Shown here: one piece after another, positions 1 through 9,167 of the stretch
Numbering within the stretch: position 1 is the first letter of the stretch
How the letters are laid out: each line of letters opens with the position of its first letter
Source: Clostridium_B lapidicellarium
GTDB lineage: Bacteria; Bacillota; Clostridia; Clostridiales; Clostridiaceae
Direction of reading: 5' to 3'
Assembly (NCBI RefSeq): GCF_041224415.1
Contig: NZ_JBGFFE010000013.1
Span: forward strand, 1-64,000
DNA: 64,000 nucleotides
Notes under the pieces: generated by a model
What the model was told of the DNA's origin: nothing
Seen by the model: only the letters and a program-made list of their open reading frames with translations
Databases searched by the model: none
Program-made: the position numbers and the translations under genes

Positions 1-56
1 ACAGTTGTCATCTAGTCATTTCTAAAAAAATGGGGAAACTCTAATTTTATATGGTA

Positions 57-125
57 TTGACATTTTCACATTATATAAATATACTAATAGTATAAACATA
101 TGAACAAATAATCATATATTCATAT
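57..125 (+). promoter_or_regulatory. Promoter and inverted-repeat operator of the metal ATPase
   Basis: TTGACA (57-62) and TATACT (80-85) are separated by exactly 17 bases, a strong sigma-A promoter. Just downstream lie ATATGAA (98-104) and TTCATAT (119-125), a perfect 7-bp inverted repeat. The position and sequence resemble operators of ArsR/SmtB (CadC-type) metal sensors, which repress metal-efflux ATPases. No such regulator gene lies in this window, so the assignment is inferred. Confidence 0.6.
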
Positions 126-178
126 ATAAATATTAAAATATCAGGTACCTGGATAAAATGGAAATGGAGGGAGCTTAA

Positions 179-2350
179 ATGAACATGACCGCAGGAGGAA
201 TGTCACAGGAAAGCGAGAATACAGATGCCAGGGGCAATTCCCAAAGAAGAGAATTTTTACTTCAAAATCTGTGCTGTGCCAATTGTGCCGGTAAAATTGA
301 AAATCAGGTAAAAGGTATTCCTGAAATAAAAACAGCTTATTTGGATTTCCTGTCCAAGAAACTTGTTGTACAGCTGAAAGATGAAGAGAAACTGGATTGT
401 GTAGTGAATAAGATAAAAGATATAGTAAGTACCATAGAACCTGAAGTAAAGGTTCTATACGGCGGAGAAATCAATGAACTTGAAAAAAATGAGGATAGTC
501 GTGAATTGGGAAACAGAAGAGCTGAAAATATAGTTTTGGGAATTGGTGTTTTACTCTATGCAATTGCTATAATTTTTAATTTCCAGTTAAAAGTAGAAAT
601 AGCACTGTATTTGATAAGCTATTTCATAATTGGGAAAGAAGTACTTTTGAAAGCGTTTAAAAATATAATTAAAGGACATGTGTTTGATGAAAATTTTCTT
701 ATGTGTGTTGCGACTATAGGTGCTCTTTCCATTAGACAATTTCCAGAAGCTATAGCAGTAATGTTATTTTATAAAATCGGTGAATATTTTGAAGATAAAG
801 CTGTAGATCATTCCAGAAGGTCCATATCGGATCTGATGAATATAAAACCGGATTTCGCAAATGTGAAAATAAATGGTGAAATGATAAAAGTTGTTCCGGA
901 AAAAATAAATGTTGGAGATATGATACTGATTAAGCCGGGAGAAAAAGTACCATTGGACGGAAGAATAGTAGAGGGAAGTTCAATGGTGGATACTTCAGCT
1001 CTTACAGGTGAATCAGTTCCTAGGTCGGTATCTTCAGGCGATGAAATATTGAGTGGATTTATAAATAAAAATGGTGTGCTGTCTGTAAAAGTGACTAAAG
1101 AATTTGGACAATCCACTGCAGCTAGAATATTGGATCTGGTTCAAAATGCCGGGAGTAAAAAAGCTCCTACTGAAAATTTTATAACCAAATTTGCAAGATA
1201 TTATACTCCTATAATAGTTATACTGGCTATTGTATTGGCCGTGCTGCCCCCGGTTTTCATCAGCGGAGAGATTTTTTCCACCTGGCTCTACAGGGCATTG
1301 ATATTTCTGGTAGTTTCCTGCCCCTGTGCACTTGTTATATCAATACCTCTGGGATTTTTCGGTGGAATAGGAAGTGCCTCCAGAAATGGAATTCTTGTAA
1401 AGGGAGGAAATTATCTGGAAGCATTGAATAATGTGAATACGGTGGTGTTTGACAAGACCGGCACCTTGACTAAGGGAGTGTTTGAGGTTACGGATATAAA
1501 AGCTTTTGGGGATTTCGGAAAGGAAGAGGTCTTGAAGTATGCATCTTATGCTGAATCCTATTCAAACCATCCTATTTCAACTTCAATATTGAAAGCTTAT
1601 AGTGGAAAAATAAAAAGGGATTTGATAAAAAACTGCAATGAGGTCCCGGGTAAGGGTGTGGAAGCTGTTGTAGACGGCGTACAGGTATCGGTTGGAAGTA
1701 GAAACCTCATGCTGGATAAGGGAATTCCGGTAAAAGAAGTTCAGCAAATGGGAACTGTGGTACATGTTGCTGTAGGTCACGAGTATGCAGGATATATAGT
1801 TATATCTGATGAAATAAAAAAAGATTCCAGAGAAACAGTAGAAAATTTAAAAAGAATGGGAATAGAAAAAGTAGTGATGTTAACCGGAGACAGTTATTCA
1901 GCAGGTGAAAAAGCGGCGGAAAATATAGGAGTGGATGAAGTGTATGCAGAACTTCTTCCAGATGATAAGGTAAAAAAATTGGAAGAAATATATGACAGGA
2001 ATCATGGAAGAAATAAACTTGCATTTGTGGGAGATGGAATCAACGATGCCCCGGTACTTGCAAGATCAGATGTAGGGGTGGCTATGGGAGGAATTGGTTC
2101 AGATGCCGCCATAGAAGCTGCAGATGTAGTTATAATGACGGATGAACCTTCGAAAATACCTGTGGCAATTAAAATAGCGAGGAAAACTAAAAAGATAGTT
2201 ACACAGAATATAGTGTTTGCGCTGGGAGTAAAATTGGTGATTTTGATTTTGGGAGCTTTGGGAATGGCCAATATGTGGGAAGCGGTATTTGCGGATGTTG
2301 GAGTTGCCATTATAGCAGTATTAAACTCTATGAGAACCTTGAGATTTTAA
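179..2350 (+). CDS. Heavy-metal-transporting P1B-type ATPase (Cd/Zn/Pb class)
   Basis: A membrane ATPase expected to export soft divalent metals such as Cd, Zn or Pb. The 723-residue protein has an N-terminal heavy-metal-associated domain with a metal-binding C33-A-N-C36. Transmembrane helices follow, with the CPC ion-site motif C381-P-C383, the phosphorylation motif DKTGT (D425) and the hinge motif GDGIND. The CPC form together with a single N-terminal CxxC fits the ZntA/CadA subgroup; copper exporters share CPC, so the metal is inferred. ATG 179 follows GGAGGG by about 7 bases; a second in-frame ATG at 185 is possible. It is a single gene behind its own promoter with an operator-like repeat. 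Confidence 0.9.
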   Translation: MNMTAGGMSQESENTDARGNSQRREFLLQNLCCANCAGKIENQVKGIPEIKTAYLDFLSKKLVVQLKDEEKLDCVVNKIKDIVSTIEPEVKVLYGGEINELEKNEDSRELGNRRAENIVLGIGVLLYAIAIIFNFQLKVEIALYLISYFIIGKEVLLKAFKNIIKGHVFDENFLMCVATIGALSIRQFPEAIAVMLFYKIGEYFEDKAVDHSRRSISDLMNIKPDFANVKINGEMIKVVPEKINVGDMILIKPGEKVPLDGRIVEGSSMVDTSALTGESVPRSVSSGDEILSGFINKNGVLSVKVTKEFGQSTAARILDLVQNAGSKKAPTENFITKFARYYTPIIVILAIVLAVLPPVFISGEIFSTWLYRALIFLVVSCPCALVISIPLGFFGGIGSASRNGILVKGGNYLEALNNVNTVVFDKTGTLTKGVFEVTDIKAFGDFGKEEVLKYASYAESYSNHPISTSILKAYSGKIKRDLIKNCNEVPGKGVEAVVDGVQVSVGSRNLMLDKGIPVKEVQQMGTVVHVAVGHEYAGYIVISDEIKKDSRETVENLKRMGIEKVVMLTGDSYSAGEKAAENIGVDEVYAELLPDDKVKKLEEIYDRNHGRNKLAFVGDGINDAPVLARSDVGVAMGGIGSDAAIEAADVVIMTDEPSKIPVAIKIARKTKKIVTQNIVFALGVKLVILILGALGMANMWEAVFADVGVAIIAVLNSMRTLRF

Positions 2351-2401
2351 TTTGTTGTATAATGTTAATATACATTAAGAATTAAAAAGTGGAGGACAAA
2401 T

Positions 2402-3919
2402 ATGAGAGGAAAATTATATGAACTTCAAAATGGAACGGATATAAGGGGAGTTGCCATTGAAAATGGTAAGAGAGATGTAAATTTAAATTTAGAGAGAGTG
2501 AAAATGATAACAAGAGGATTTGTAGCATGGCTTGAGAATAAAAAAGATGTTGAGAGAGGAAAATTAAAAGTTGCTGTGGGAATGGATTCAAGGTTGTCGG
2601 GACCTCAAATTAAGGATACTATATCCCGCGAGCTTTCAAAATTGGGATGTACCGTATATGATTGCAAACTTTGCACCACACCAGCCATGTTTATGACAAC
2701 TGTATATCCAACTTGTAGATGCCATGGTTCCATTATGATAACCGCAAGCCACCTTCCCTATTATTATAACGGGTTAAAATTTTTTACAGATGAGGGAGGC
2801 TGTGAAAATGAAGATATAGAGTATATATTGACAGAAGCTTTGCGGGATAACGGTGAAGCAATTTCATGTAATGGTAGAGTTTTAAAGGTGGATTTTATAG
2901 ATAAGTATTCTGAATTACTTGTCAAAGAAATAAGGGAAGGAATAAATTCCAAAGTAGATTATGAAAAACCGTTGAGTAGATTTAAAATCATAGTAGATGC
3001 AGGCAATGGAGCAGGCGGATTTTTCACAGACAAGGTTCTGGAGCCTTTAGGTGCAAAGACCGATGGAAGCCAATTTATAGATCCGGATGGAAATTTTCCG
3101 AATCACATTCCAAATCCGGAAGCTAAAGAAGCCATGGATTCCATGAAAAATGCAGTTATTAAAAATAAGGCTGACATGGGCATAGTTTTCGATGCAGATG
3201 TAGACAGGGCAGCTATTGTAGATGATTCAGGAAGAAGTATAAATAGGAATGCACTTATAGCCTTGATATCTTCCATAGTTTTGGAGGAACATCCGGGTAC
3301 TACTGTAGTTACTGATTCTGTGACTTCCAGGGGATTGGGCGAATTTATCCAAAATCTAGGTGGAAAACATTTTAGATTTAAAAGAGGTTACAGAAACGTT
3401 ATAGATCAGGGGATAAAACTGAATAATGAGGGACAGCAGTGTTTTTTGGCCATTGAAACTTCGGGCCATGCAGCTTTGAGGGAAAATTACTTTCTGGATG
3501 ACGGTGCCTATTTGATAGCTAAGATACTTGTAAAGATGGCTAAACTTAAAGAACTGGGAAAAAATATAAAGGATTTAATAGTGAATTTGAAAATACCGCT
3601 TAAGAGCCTGGAATTTAGATTTTCCATTTTGAAAGAAAATCCTGGAGAATATGGTTCCAGAATAATAGAAGAATTAAAAGAGTATACAGAGAAAGTCAAT
3701 GGATGGAAAGAAGCAAATAATGATTATGAAGGAATAAGAGTTGAGTGTGACAGGAAAAATGGAGACGGATGGTTTTTATTGAGGCTTTCCCTTCATGAAC
3801 CGGTAATGTGTTTAAATATCGAATCGGATACTGAAACAGGTCCAGAGATAATTATGAGAAGGTTAAGAACATTTTTCACAAAATATAGGGATTTGGATAT
3901 TAATAGCTTTAATTTATAG
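2402..3919 (+). CDS. Alpha-D-phosphohexomutase (phosphomannomutase/phosphoglucomutase)
   Basis: A cytosolic enzyme interconverting hexose 1- and 6-phosphates for cell-envelope precursors. Its 505 residues carry the family signatures: the phosphoserine loop TASHLP (S116), the metal-binding loop D264-A-D-V-D-R, and a sugar-binding loop containing ETSGH. GGAGG precedes ATG 2402. Whether mannose or glucose phosphate is preferred cannot be told from sequence. The gene lies 50 bases after the ATPase and is followed by a terminator. Confidence 0.85.
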   Translation: MRGKLYELQNGTDIRGVAIENGKRDVNLNLERVKMITRGFVAWLENKKDVERGKLKVAVGMDSRLSGPQIKDTISRELSKLGCTVYDCKLCTTPAMFMTTVYPTCRCHGSIMITASHLPYYYNGLKFFTDEGGCENEDIEYILTEALRDNGEAISCNGRVLKVDFIDKYSELLVKEIREGINSKVDYEKPLSRFKIIVDAGNGAGGFFTDKVLEPLGAKTDGSQFIDPDGNFPNHIPNPEAKEAMDSMKNAVIKNKADMGIVFDADVDRAAIVDDSGRSINRNALIALISSIVLEEHPGTTVVTDSVTSRGLGEFIQNLGGKHFRFKRGYRNVIDQGIKLNNEGQQCFLAIETSGHAALRENYFLDDGAYLIAKILVKMAKLKELGKNIKDLIVNLKIPLKSLEFRFSILKENPGEYGSRIIEELKEYTEKVNGWKEANNDYEGIRVECDRKNGDGWFLLRLSLHEPVMCLNIESDTETGPEIIMRRLRTFFTKYRDLDINSFNL

Positions 3920-3962
3920 GATATGTGCTATGCTAGATACCTTAATTTGTACTATACATGTT

Positions 3963-4010
3963 AAAAATGATATACTATAATATATTAATAGTATATCATT
4001 TTTTATTTTT
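3963..4010 (+). terminator. Rho-independent terminator after the phosphohexomutase
   Basis: A 16-bp perfect AT-rich stem (3963-3978 with 3988-4003) ends in a T-rich tract. Confidence 0.75.
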
Positions 4011-4037
4011 ATAATATTTGAGAAGGAGAAAGCAAGA

Positions 4038-6041
4038 ATGATTTTCTATGATGATAACAATTTGGATGTAATAGAAAAGGATTTGAGGTACCTTCAATTA
4101 TTATCTAAGGAATATCCTACTATATCCAGCGCGAGTACGGAAATTATAAATCTTCAAGCTATATTGAATTTACCGAAAGCTACAGAACATTTTATAAGCG
4201 ATATTCACGGTGAGTACGAGTCTTTCACCCATATGCTTAGAAATGCGTCCGGAGTTATTAAGAGGAAGATAGATGATGTATTTGGAAATTCGTTGAGTGA
4301 GGACCAAAAAGCAGCTTTAGCTACAGTAGTATACTATCCGGAAAAAAAATTGGAACTCATTAAAGAAAAAGAAACGGATCTTACAGATTGGTACAGGGTT
4401 ACACTGTACCAATTAATCGAGCTGTGTAAAAATGTATCTTCAAAATATACCCGTTCTAAAGTCAGGAAAGCTTTGCCCGAGGATTTTTCATATATAATAG
4501 ATGAACTTCTTAATGAACAGGAAGACAGAGTAGATAAGCAAGCTTATTACAACGGCATAATAAAGACTATTATAGACATTGACCGTGCTCCTGAATTTAT
4601 TATAGCAATATCCAACGTAATACAGAGACTGGTGGTGGACAGGCTTCACATTATAGGGGACATATATGACAGGGGGCCTGGAGCTGAAATAATAATGGAT
4701 GCCCTTATGGATCATCATTCTGTGGATGTTCAGTGGGGGAACCATGATATGCTCTGGATGGGAGCAGCCTCCGGCTGTGAGGCCTGTGTGGCAAATGTAC
4801 TTAGAATATCTCTCAGGTATGCCAATCTAAAGACTGTAGAAGATGGTTATGGAATAAATTTACTTCCACTTGCAACTTTTGCTCTGGAATTTTATCGTGA
4901 TGATCCCTGCAGGAGCTTTACTCCCAGAACTCTGGACAAAAAGGTAAATAAAAATGAACTGCAGCTTCTGGCAAAAATGCATAAGGCCATTGCCATAATG
5001 CAATTTAAGATAGAAGGACAGATAATAAAAAGACACCCTGAGTTTAAAATGGATGACAGACTTCTGTTAGATAAAATAGATAGCAAAAAGTGGGAGATAA
5101 CTGTATATGGACATACCTATAAATTAAATGATACCAGTTTTCCCACGATGGATTGGAATGATCCTTATAAGCTGACAGGCAGGGAAGAGGAAATTATTGA
5201 AAAGTTGACTGATTCCTTTGTAAACAGTGAGAAGCTTCAAAGACATATTAAGTTTTTATATGGAAAGGGAAGCATGTATCTCGTATATAATTCCAACCTT
5301 CTGTATCACGGCTGTATTCCCCTGAATAAGGACGGAAGTCTCAAGGAAGTTAAGATAGGTAAAATAAGCTACAGCGGGAAAAAGCTTATGGACAGATATG
5401 ATAGGATAGCAAGGGATGCATATTTTTTGAAACCCGACAGTGCTGCAAAAAATTATGCAATGGATATGGTTTGGTACATGTGGTGTGGAGAGGATTCACC
5501 CATGTTTGGGAAAACCAGGATGACCACCTTTGAAAGGTACTTTATTGATGACGAAGAATCCCACTATGAGCCCAAAACTTATTACTATCAGTATAGAGAT
5601 AATGAACAAGTGTGCAGGAATATATTGTCAGAATTTAATTTGAATCCAGATAACTCACACATTATAAATGGACATATTCCGGTAAAGACTAAAGAAGGCG
5701 AGAGTCCTATAAAGGCAAATGGAAAGCTTCTTGTAATAGATGGCGGCTTTTGCAAGGCTTATCAGCCTGAGACCGGAATTGCAGGGTACACACTCATATA
5801 TAATTCCTATGGACTGCTGCTTACCTCCCATAAACCTTTTTCAGCTATAAAAAATGCTGTAGAGCAGGATAAAGATATCATATCCTCTACTATAATTCTA
5901 GAACATGCTGCAAAGAGAAAAAGAGTAGCGGATACGGATATAGGGAAGGAACTTAAAAAACAGATAGCTGATCTGGAAAAGCTTCTGATAGCCTATAGAA
6001 AGGGACTTATCAAGGAATATAACAATAATGACGTAGAATAA
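4038..6041 (+). CDS. fbp: Class III fructose-1,6-bisphosphatase
   Basis: Hydrolyses fructose 1,6-bisphosphate to fructose 6-phosphate in gluconeogenesis. The 667-residue length matches the large Firmicutes Fbp family (Bacillus subtilis Fbp is about 670). Metallophosphatase motifs are visible: D55-I-H57-G-E, G-D208-I-Y-D-R-G and G-N235-H236-D. ATG 4038 is preceded by AGAAGGAGAA. A single-gene unit flanked by hairpin terminators. Confidence 0.93.
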   Translation: MIFYDDNNLDVIEKDLRYLQLLSKEYPTISSASTEIINLQAILNLPKATEHFISDIHGEYESFTHMLRNASGVIKRKIDDVFGNSLSEDQKAALATVVYYPEKKLELIKEKETDLTDWYRVTLYQLIELCKNVSSKYTRSKVRKALPEDFSYIIDELLNEQEDRVDKQAYYNGIIKTIIDIDRAPEFIIAISNVIQRLVVDRLHIIGDIYDRGPGAEIIMDALMDHHSVDVQWGNHDMLWMGAASGCEACVANVLRISLRYANLKTVEDGYGINLLPLATFALEFYRDDPCRSFTPRTLDKKVNKNELQLLAKMHKAIAIMQFKIEGQIIKRHPEFKMDDRLLLDKIDSKKWEITVYGHTYKLNDTSFPTMDWNDPYKLTGREEEIIEKLTDSFVNSEKLQRHIKFLYGKGSMYLVYNSNLLYHGCIPLNKDGSLKEVKIGKISYSGKKLMDRYDRIARDAYFLKPDSAAKNYAMDMVWYMWCGEDSPMFGKTRMTTFERYFIDDEESHYEPKTYYYQYRDNEQVCRNILSEFNLNPDNSHIINGHIPVKTKEGESPIKANGKLLVIDGGFCKAYQPETGIAGYTLIYNSYGLLLTSHKPFSAIKNAVEQDKDIISSTIILEHAAKRKRVADTDIGKELKKQIADLEKLLIAYRKGLIKEYNNNDVE

Positions 6042-6053
6042 ATCATCAAATGG

Positions 6054-6095
6054 CTGCCCCGTCAAAATTTGAATATTTTGACGGGGCAGTTAAAT
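6054..6095 (+). terminator. GC-rich hairpin after fbp
   Basis: A perfect 15-bp stem (6054-6068 with 6075-6089) with a 6-base loop directly after fbp. The following T tract is weak (ttaaattt), so termination may be partial. Confidence 0.6.
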
Positions 6096-6178
6096 TTAAG
6101 TTATAATTTTTAAAGGAATTTTGTTCTTGATGTAGAAGTTCTATAAATATCAGGGTATGTAAAGAAGGGGCTGGGTTG

Positions 6179-6292
6179 ATGAATTTTGATTTTGATAAAA
6201 TAATATATTATTCGGCTGTACCTATTTTTGTAGCATTATTTATTTTCCTTCTAGTGGTTTTTATTAAAACAATAAAAAACAATAAAAAATAA
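6179..6292 (+). CDS. Small single-pass membrane protein (37 aa)
   Basis: A 37-codon frame starting at ATG 6179, with AAGAAGGGG about 10 bases upstream. The product has a short acidic N-terminus, one hydrophobic helix (about residues 8-29) and a lysine/asparagine-rich tail, so it would sit N-out or N-in as a single-pass peptide. I do not recognise a family. It lies alone between the fbp hairpin and the next promoter. The ribosome site and the membrane-like composition support it, but it could be spurious. Confidence 0.45.
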   Translation: MNFDFDKIIYYSAVPIFVALFIFLLVVFIKTIKNNKK

Positions 6293-6338
6293 TTTAGTTA
6301 ATTCATAAATTTTTGTAAGTGTAATACAGTACAACCTG

Positions 6339-6347
6339 TGTTATAAT
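6339..6347 (+). promoter_or_regulatory. Extended -10 promoter element
   Basis: TGTTATAAT at 6339-6347 is a TGnTATAAT extended -10 placed about 49 bases before the HNH-like gene. No good -35 is seen at 17 bases. Confidence 0.45.
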
Positions 6348-6395
6348 GTTAATATAAATTATAATATCCATTAGAGAAAACTAGGAGGGAATAAA

Positions 6396-6791
6396 TTGCT
6401 AAGATGCCAAATATGCGGTAAGCCAGCGGAGAGACATCATATAGTTTATAAAAGTCAGGGAGGTGTGGATTTCCCCTTGAATTTTAAATATTTGTGTCCT
6501 GAACATCACAGGGGAGAATATGGACCTCACAAGAATAGAAAATTGGATTTGAAATATAAGCTGGAAATGCAGCATAAACTTGAGAAATTGCTTTATAAAA
6601 AGTTCTATACATTGGATGAATTGATTACTCTTCTTCAAATAAATAAGGGTATGTTGAAAAAACTTTTAAAAGATTGTAAATTGTACAAAGAAGGATATAA
6701 AAGTTTTGATGTGATATACAGACTTATGGGCAGAAAGATATACACGGAATCTATGATGGAAGAATATTATGATTTTATAGCGAACTTCTAA
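6396..6791 (+). CDS. HNH-motif protein with a C-terminal helix-turn-helix-like region
   Basis: A 131-residue protein starting at TTG 6396, eight bases after AGGAGGG. Residues 1-40 form a zinc-finger/HNH-like unit: C4-x2-C7, H14-H15, N29 and C34-P-E-H37-H38. This is the arrangement of small HNH nucleases and related zinc-binding proteins. The remainder (about 60-120) looks like a helical DNA-binding segment. It stands alone, with no phage or restriction partner nearby. Nuclease activity is inferred only; it may be a structural zinc protein. Confidence 0.6.
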   Translation: MLRCQICGKPAERHHIVYKSQGGVDFPLNFKYLCPEHHRGEYGPHKNRKLDLKYKLEMQHKLEKLLYKKFYTLDELITLLQINKGMLKKLLKDCKLYKEGYKSFDVIYRLMGRKIYTESMMEEYYDFIANF

Positions 6792-6803
6792 TAAAATTAA
6801 AAA

Positions 6804-6835
6804 TAAACGGCAAATTAATTATAAATTTGCTGTTT
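6804..6835 (+). terminator. Weak imperfect hairpin after the HNH-like gene
   Basis: taaacggcaaatt pairs imperfectly with aatttgctgttta across a short loop. No T tract follows. Confidence 0.35.
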
Positions 6836-6981
6836 ACTATAAAAAATATTTACAAAAACACTAATTTATAGATTATCTCTAAATAAACACTCTATGTTAA
6901 CTTAAATTTTACAAAATAAAAAAGGGATAATAGATAATAGTCGCTTTCTAAAAAATTAAGTTAGATAAGGGGGTTATTGAC

Positions 6982-7161
6982 ATGAAAGAGAATATACTTA
7001 TGTTATTAACACTGGAGGAAATAAGTAATATAACTAAAGGTTTGAAAATTGCGATTGATGCTGTAAATGAAAACAATATGAAGATTGATGAAAAATTGGC
7101 GGATAATATAGAGGATGTACTTAGAAAATTACTTCAAGTAGAAGCTGAGTGTTCAAAGTAA
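6982..7161 (+). CDS. Small acidic helical protein (59 aa), unknown function
   Basis: A 59-codon frame starting at ATG 6982, preceded by AAGGGGG about 9 bases upstream. The product is predicted to be largely helical, with alternating hydrophobic and charged residues, and ends near a single cysteine. No family is recognised. The good ribosome site and its position between a hairpin-ended gene and a stable hairpin support a real gene. Confidence 0.55.
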   Translation: MKENILMLLTLEEISNITKGLKIAIDAVNENNMKIDEKLADNIEDVLRKLLQVEAECSK

Positions 7162-7171
7162 TATTTGTTAA

Positions 7172-7228
7172 AAGCCTGTGCTGTTGGGCCAATTTACATT
7201 GGCCTACCGGCATGAGGTGACAGAGCTT
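7172..7228 (+). other. Stable hairpin RNA between the small gene and the CBS-pair gene
   Basis: GGCCAAT (7187-7193) pairs with ATTGGCC (7198-7204). The helix extends outward through tgctg/cggca (7179-7183 with 7208-7212), giving a near-continuous 15-bp arm. AAGC (7172-7175) can also pair with GCTT (7225-7228). No T tract follows, so it is not a standard terminator. Function unknown. Confidence 0.4.
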
Positions 7229-7308
7229 AAATTTTGATGAACAGTTTTTCCAGTTATCTAATTGAATTACTATATTGTATAAATAAAGTTATTGAGGGGT
7301 AAAAAGGT

Positions 7309-7740
7309 ATGAATGTAGCATTTTTTCTTACACCTAAGGCAGAGGTGGTCTATGAAACACCAAATTCTACTATGAAGCAAGCATTGGAAAAAATGGAGAA
7401 GTACAGATATACGGCTATTCCACTTATTGATAATAAAGGCAGGTATGTGGGAACTCTTACTGAAGGTGATCTGCTTTGGAAGCTTAAAAATACTCCTGAT
7501 TTGAATTTCAAAAATACCGATGGGGTGCTTTTAAGGGAAATTCCAACCCGCATGAATAATAAATCAGTGAGGATCAATTCGGATATGAAAGATCTGATAT
7601 CACTGGCGGTAAATCAGAATTTTGTACCTGTGATAGATGACAAGAACGTGTTTATAGGCATAATAAAGAGAAGTGACATAATAAATTATTGTTATAGACA
7701 ATTGTTTAATAAAAAGAATAATGTAATTGACATTGTATAA
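7309..7740 (+). CDS. Stand-alone CBS-domain pair protein
   Basis: A 143-residue protein that is almost entirely a Bateman module: two CBS domains at about residues 8-65 and 75-135, typical sensors of adenine nucleotides. No catalytic or DNA-binding domain is attached, so it probably acts on a partner protein that is not identifiable here. ATG 7309 follows GAGGGGTAAAAAGG. A TATAAT overlaps its stop codon and may start the downstream T-box transcript. Confidence 0.8.
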   Translation: MNVAFFLTPKAEVVYETPNSTMKQALEKMEKYRYTAIPLIDNKGRYVGTLTEGDLLWKLKNTPDLNFKNTDGVLLREIPTRMNNKSVRINSDMKDLISLAVNQNFVPVIDDKNVFIGIIKRSDIINYCYRQLFNKKNNVIDIV

Positions 7741-7754
7741 TTCAAATATTAAAT

Positions 7755-8013
7755 CCTTTGACGAGGAAGAGTAACTATGTACTCAAGTTGAAGAGAGCCG
7801 GAGAAGGTGGGATCCCGGCACCAAATATGTAGTGAATGGACCTAAGAGGAGTAAATTGAAATCTACCCGGTGTAGAAAGTAGTGGTTAACGTTGGCCATA
7901 CGTTATAATGGATAGGATATGTTTGTATCCGAAAAAAGAGGTGCTTTTTTAAAGCACAATTTAGGTGGTACCGCGGAAATCTCCGTCCTGTTTTCAGGAT
8001 GGAGTTTTTTTTT
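7755..8013 (+). promoter_or_regulatory. T-box riboswitch, tryptophan-specific
   Basis: The conserved T-box AGGTGGTACCGCGG lies at 7963-7976, followed by a terminator stem (about 7979-8006) and a run of nine T. The stem I specifier loop reads GTGAA-TGG-ACC, with TGG (Trp) at 7837-7839. This matches the downstream tryptophan transporter. Uncharged tRNA-Trp would favour the antiterminator and turn the gene on. Confidence 0.9.
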
Positions 8014-8243
8014 ATCTAAATGCTGCACGTCTGGATAAGTTCTTCTAAGTTTCAGGTTGAGAAAAGTATTCCTTATAAGTAAACTCCACCTGGACCTAAG
8101 AATCACTTGATGGGAAAATGTGAAAATTGGTGGTGTTTATTATGTTATGAGAGAAATATTTAAGATATATGTATAAATTTGGAGTGTTGTCTTAGAGTTT
8201 AATATTTAAAATTATGATTTTAATTTTTAGGAGTGTGTAAATT
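8014..8243 (+). other. Leader between T-box terminator and trpP
   Basis: A gene-free stretch of 230 bases. It contains one imperfect hairpin (8044-8058 with 8089-8103, 15 positions with a few mismatches); otherwise nothing recognisable is seen. Confidence 0.35.
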
Positions 8244-8759
8244 ATGGATTTGAAAAAAATGATTATAAATTCAATATTACTTGCAGTAGGTGCGGTTCTG
8301 CATCAAGTGGTGCCTCCAGTTTTGTTCGGCATGAAACCGGATATATCTCTGGCCATGCTTTTTGTAATACTTATATTCAATAGAGATTATAAAATATGTG
8401 TTTGCTCTGGTGCCGTGGCCGGAATTTTGGCGGCGGCGACTTCTGCCTTTCCAGGAGGACAATTTGCCAATATAATTGACAGGCTGGTGACTATAAATGT
8501 AATGTTTTTTCTGATAAAACCCCTTAGAGATAGAATAAGCAGCCAAATAAATATAATACTGGCCACGGCAGTTGGTACAGTAGTGAGTGGAACTACATTT
8601 TTATCGGTGGTTTTGTTTACAGTAGGACTCAGCACCGGCTTCAAGGTATTGTTTTTAAGTGTAGTCTTACCTGCAGCTGCTATAAATACCGTAGTAGGTA
8701 TTATTTTATTCAATATAATAAGTATAGCAGTAAAGAGGGGAAAGATAAGCCATGCTTAG
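8244..8759 (+). CDS. trpP: Tryptophan transporter, TrpP family
   Basis: An integral membrane protein of 171 residues with about five to six hydrophobic helices. The N-terminal half carries the TrpP/YhaG-like arrangement, including HQVVPP and GMKPD. TrpP is the tryptophan uptake protein of Firmicutes. The Trp-specific T-box directly upstream independently supports the substrate. ATG 8244 follows AGGAGTG. Confidence 0.85.
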   Translation: MDLKKMIINSILLAVGAVLHQVVPPVLFGMKPDISLAMLFVILIFNRDYKICVCSGAVAGILAAATSAFPGGQFANIIDRLVTINVMFFLIKPLRDRISSQINIILATAVGTVVSGTTFLSVVLFTVGLSTGFKVLFLSVVLPAAAINTVVGIILFNIISIAVKRGKISHA

Positions 8760-8784
8760 ATGGTAAATTTAACTTGACAGTTTT

Positions 8785-8811
8785 ATAAGTTTGTGAGAAA
8801 CTTATTTTAGT
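8785..8811 (+). terminator. Terminator after trpP
   Basis: ATAAGTTT and AAACTTAT form a hairpin followed by a short T-rich tract. Confidence 0.55.
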
Positions 8812-8860
8812 TATTGATTGAATGATAATTTTAATTTTATTTTAAAATATAATATGAATA

Positions 8861-9010
8861 TATAGGTGCTTTTGCTTAAAAGGGAAGCAAGATGAAAAGT
8901 CTGCACGGTCCCGCCGCTGTAAAAGAGGAATCCTTGCAATATATGCCACTGGGAAACTGGGAAGGCTGTAAGGGTGATGAATCCAAGTCAGAAGACCTGC
9001 CTATATGTTA
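8861..9010 (+). promoter_or_regulatory. Cobalamin riboswitch upstream of cbiMNQO
   Basis: Shows the conserved cobalamin aptamer segments: the GGTGC start, GGGAAGC, the core gccgctgtaa, the B12-box-like gccactggg and the closing gtcagaagacctgcc. A switchable terminator follows. B12 would shut off synthesis of the cobalt transporter. Confidence 0.93.
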
Positions 9011-9075
9011 GTGACCATTTGACTCTACGAGTGATAGGGAGGTGACTTAGGTGATGAAATTTTATGATTCTTCAG

Positions 9076-9128
9076 ATAAATCATAACCACTTAGCATTTG
9101 CTGAGGGGTTATGATTTATTTGGCTTTT
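9076..9128 (+). terminator. Riboswitch-controlled terminator before cbiM
   Basis: ATAAATCATAACC pairs with GGTTATGATTTAT around an inner ttagc/gctga arm, followed by a T-rich tract. It is placed between the aptamer and cbiM. Confidence 0.8.
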
Positions 9129-9167
9129 TGTTAAAAATCTTACAATTAAACTGGAGGTATTTTAAAA

